Shown here in pieces: positions 62,019-64,000 of a stretch of 64,000 nucleotides of DNA; the stretch's first letter is position 1, and every line of letters starts with the position of its first letter. The stretch is from contig JBLWWJ010000002.1 in assembly GCA_048268005.1 (NCBI GenBank), forward strand, positions 1 through 64,000, read 5' to 3'. The notes under the pieces were generated by a model. That model was not told where the DNA came from, made no database searches, and saw only the letters and a program-made list of their open reading frames with translations. The position numbers were made by a program, and so were the translations under genes. This DNA is from Ancylomarina sp048268005 (GTDB taxonomy: Bacteria; Bacteroidota; Bacteroidia; Bacteroidales; Marinifilaceae).

Positions 62019-63008
62019 TTAAACTATTCCACTTTGACTTAGATATTCAGCTATCTGAATGGCATTAGTTGCAGCTCCTTTACGAAGATTATCAGCAACA
62101 ATCCACATGTTCAAACTGTTTGGATTTGAGAAATCACGACGAATTCTACCCACGAAAACTTCATTTTGCTCGTGAGCATATCGTGGCATTGGGTAGATAT
62201 TCTTGTCTGGCTCATCCTGAAGAATTATTCCTTCAGATTGAGTAAGAAGATCTTTTAGTTCATCCAAATCAAAATCCTTTTCAAACTCAATATTTACAGA
62301 TTCTGAGTGACCACCAACAACTGGAACACGAACGGCAGTTGCTGTAATTCTGATAGAATCATCACGAAGAATTTTTTTAGTCTCGTTAATCAGCTTCATC
62401 TCCTCTTTGGTGTATGCATTGTCTTCAAACACATCGCAGTGAGGTAAGCAGTTTTTATCGATAGGATATGGGTATGCCATTTCTCCTTCGATACCTGCTC
62501 GTTCATTTTCCAATTGCTCAACGGCTTTAACACCAGTGCCACTTATAGACTGATAGGTTGAGATAATTAAGCGTTTTATCTTGTATTTTTTATGAAGAGG
62601 GGCTAAAGCAACAACCATTTGTATCGTCGAACAGTTTGGGTTGGCAATAATTTTATCATCAACACTCAGTTCAGAAGCATTAATTTCAGGGACGATTAAT
62701 TTTTTTTCAGGATGCATGCGCCACGCCGAAGAATTATCGACAACAAAAGTTCCCACTTTTTCAAATTCAGGAGCCCACTCAAGCGATGTGTTGCCACCAG
62801 CTGAGAAAATTGCAATATGAGGTTTTAATTCAACTGCCTCTTTCATGCCAATTACGCTTAGTTGTTTACCTCTAAATTCGATCTTTTTACCCTTCGATCT
62901 TTCACTTGCAACGGGATACAATTCATCTACAGGGAAATTTCTTTCGGTTAAAACCTCAAGAATCTTTTGTCCCACCAAACCTGTGGCGCCTACGACAGCA
63001 ATTTTCAT
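62019..63008 (-). CDS. asd: Aspartate-semialdehyde dehydrogenase
   Basis: This 329-residue enzyme reduces aspartyl phosphate to aspartate semialdehyde, the branch point to lysine/diaminopimelate, threonine and methionine. The N-terminal NADP motif is VVGATGLVGQKIL. The active-site Cys126 is in NPNCSTIQ, and the His-containing VGGHSESV follows. Length matches the Gram-positive/Bacteroidota-type Asd. It is a single gene; 210 bp separates it from the divergent secreted-protein gene. Confidence 0.96.
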   Translation of the reverse strand: MKIAVVGATGLVGQKILEVLTERNFPVDELYPVASERSKGKKIEFRGKQLSVIGMKEAVELKPHIAIFSAGGNTSLEWAPEFEKVGTFVVDNSSAWRMHPEKKLIVPEINASELSVDDKIIANPNCSTIQMVVALAPLHKKYKIKRLIISTYQSISGTGVKAVEQLENERAGIEGEMAYPYPIDKNCLPHCDVFEDNAYTKEEMKLINETKKILRDDSIRITATAVRVPVVGGHSESVNIEFEKDFDLDELKDLLTQSEGIILQDEPDKNIYPMPRYAHEQNEVFVGRIRRDFSNPNSLNMWIVADNLRKGAATNAIQIAEYLSQSGIV

Positions 63009-63218
63009 AATAAAAAATTCTATTAAATTGGATTAATAATTATAACTTACTTACTCATATTCAGTTAGTGTAAGTGATTGAGTATGGTAAGAATGAAAAA
63101 TATCGAATTAACATTGATTGGTTAGTTCAATTTTATCAGAGATATGTGGTATTATTTCCTTTACCTTTCTGAATATCTCTTGTAGTTAATCGAGTCAACG
63201 AATATAAAGCTTTTAGAT

Positions 63219-64000
63219 ATGAAAACACTGGCTTTAATTAAAGTATTCTTTTTTTTATTCCTGACTATAGGCATTTTACAAGCTCAGGATGTGATTTACT
63301 TAGAAGATTTTAATGAGGATATCGGAAAGGGATTTGACGGGGTTGGATTAAACGATATATCAGACGTTAATTGGACTTTAGATGTTAGTGCTTGTGTTTT
63401 CACTGGCGCTGGTGATTACGTAAAGGTTGTAGCTACAGGAGACGATAGACTTGAAGCCGTTGATTGTGATGGAGAGGCAGTATGGCGGAGTTCCATAATT
63501 GATATATCGGCTCATACGGGTATTGATATATCTATTTTAGCTTCAGAAACAGGTTCCGGTTCTAACGCTGCCAATAAATATATAAAGCTCTATTATATTT
63601 TGGACGGTGGGACGGAAACCTCATTCTTTGAAAGTTCAGTTGATTGGAGCAGTGCTACGGCTGTAATTACTAATTTAAATGGTTCCAGTTTGCAAATAGT
63701 TGCTCGAATGAAGACGACTTATGCATCAGATAAAATTTACATTGATGATATCTCAGTTATCGGGATTCCTGCAGTGGTTGAAAAAGATGCATTAACTCGG
63801 GTTTTAGAACCGGACATTCAAACTCCTTCGCAGAATATTAATTCAATAATTAATGACTTAAATTCAGCACAGGCTTTATTGAAATTTAAATTGTCAGAGC
63901 CAAGCGGATTTGACGATTTGGATACAAAAATAGCATCTGTTAAATTTACTAATGTAGCGACTGATCATAAAGCAGATTTATCAAGCCAGTTTCAAGACTT
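63219..64000 (+). CDS. Secreted protein, C-terminus cut by window edge
   Basis: The frame opens at the ATG at 63219 with a signal peptide (KTLALIKVFFFLFLTIGILQAQ) and stays open for 260 codons to the window end. Residues 24-190 form a beta-sandwich-like module (IYLEDFNEDIGKGFDG ... IYIDDISVIG) common at the start of large Bacteroidota surface proteins. The following segment looks like the start of another extracellular domain. A type IX secretion tail might be expected at the far end but is not in view. Function unknown. Confidence 0.8.
   Translation, partial: MKTLALIKVFFFLFLTIGILQAQDVIYLEDFNEDIGKGFDGVGLNDISDVNWTLDVSACVFTGAGDYVKVVATGDDRLEAVDCDGEAVWRSSIIDISAHTGIDISILASETGSGSNAANKYIKLYYILDGGTETSFFESSVDWSSATAVITNLNGSSLQIVARMKTTYASDKIYIDDISVIGIPAVVEKDALTRVLEPDIQTPSQNINSIINDLNSAQALLKFKLSEPSGFDDLDTKIASVKFTNVATDHKADLSSQFQD

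Overview
The window comes from a member of the Bacteroidota, most likely a marine Marinilabiliales/Marinifilaceae-type organism. Several signs support this. The lysS-gpsA-pgi gene order is typical of the phylum. DUF4286, DUF5018 and DUF5777 proteins and TonB-family energy transducers are present. Many promoters match the Bacteroidota pattern (-33 TTTG/TTG, about 19 bp, -7 TAnnTTTG), and Shine-Dalgarno sites are mostly weak. The DNA is AT-rich and gene-dense, with many clean intrinsic terminators between convergent genes.

Layout. 1-4602 (-): a secreted multidomain GH13 alpha-amylase whose C-terminus runs off the left edge, with LacI-type palindromes upstream. 4921-6396 (+): soluble pyrophosphatase and a membrane-anchored SPOR-like protein. 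6473-12649 (-): a redox cluster with a heptaheme NapC/NirT quinol dehydrogenase (ImcH-like architecture), a b-type cytochrome, a second heptaheme cytochrome, two monoheme cytochromes, a DUF5777 beta-barrel and a hexaheme lipoprotein on a collagen-like stalk. A Crp/Fnr regulator (12836-13531) is divergent from it across a nested palindrome. The parts could form a route for electrons from quinol to the cell surface. 13521-44460: mostly housekeeping genes (pgi, gpsA, lysS, lipA, lipB, recJ, a cyclic-2,3-diphosphoglycerate-synthetase-like GTPase, uraA, ribF, membrane pyrophosphatase, greA, ruvC, serS, rpmA, rplU, a bifunctional-nuclease-family gene, a nucleoside transporter, a hybrid histidine kinase).

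44681-58173: a 13.5-kb integrative element in the 3' half of a tRNA-Ala(GGC) gene, bounded by 46-bp direct repeats. It carries a tyrosine integrase, a hypothetical protein, an excisionase-like HTH protein, a rolling-circle (HUH) replication protein with upstream direct repeats, and a type I restriction-modification system (hsdM, hsdS, hsdR). A 474-residue protein I do not recognise sits between hsdS and hsdR, and two small unknown genes lie at the distal end. The element rebuilt the tRNA and supplied it with a new terminator; the old terminator is stranded at the left end.

58704-64000: two tandem tonB paralogues with acidic linkers, hflX, asd, and the start of a secreted protein cut by the right edge.

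The two places most worth follow-up are the cytochrome conduit candidate (6473-13531) and the integrative element with its unrecognised gene inside the hsd locus (51849-53273).
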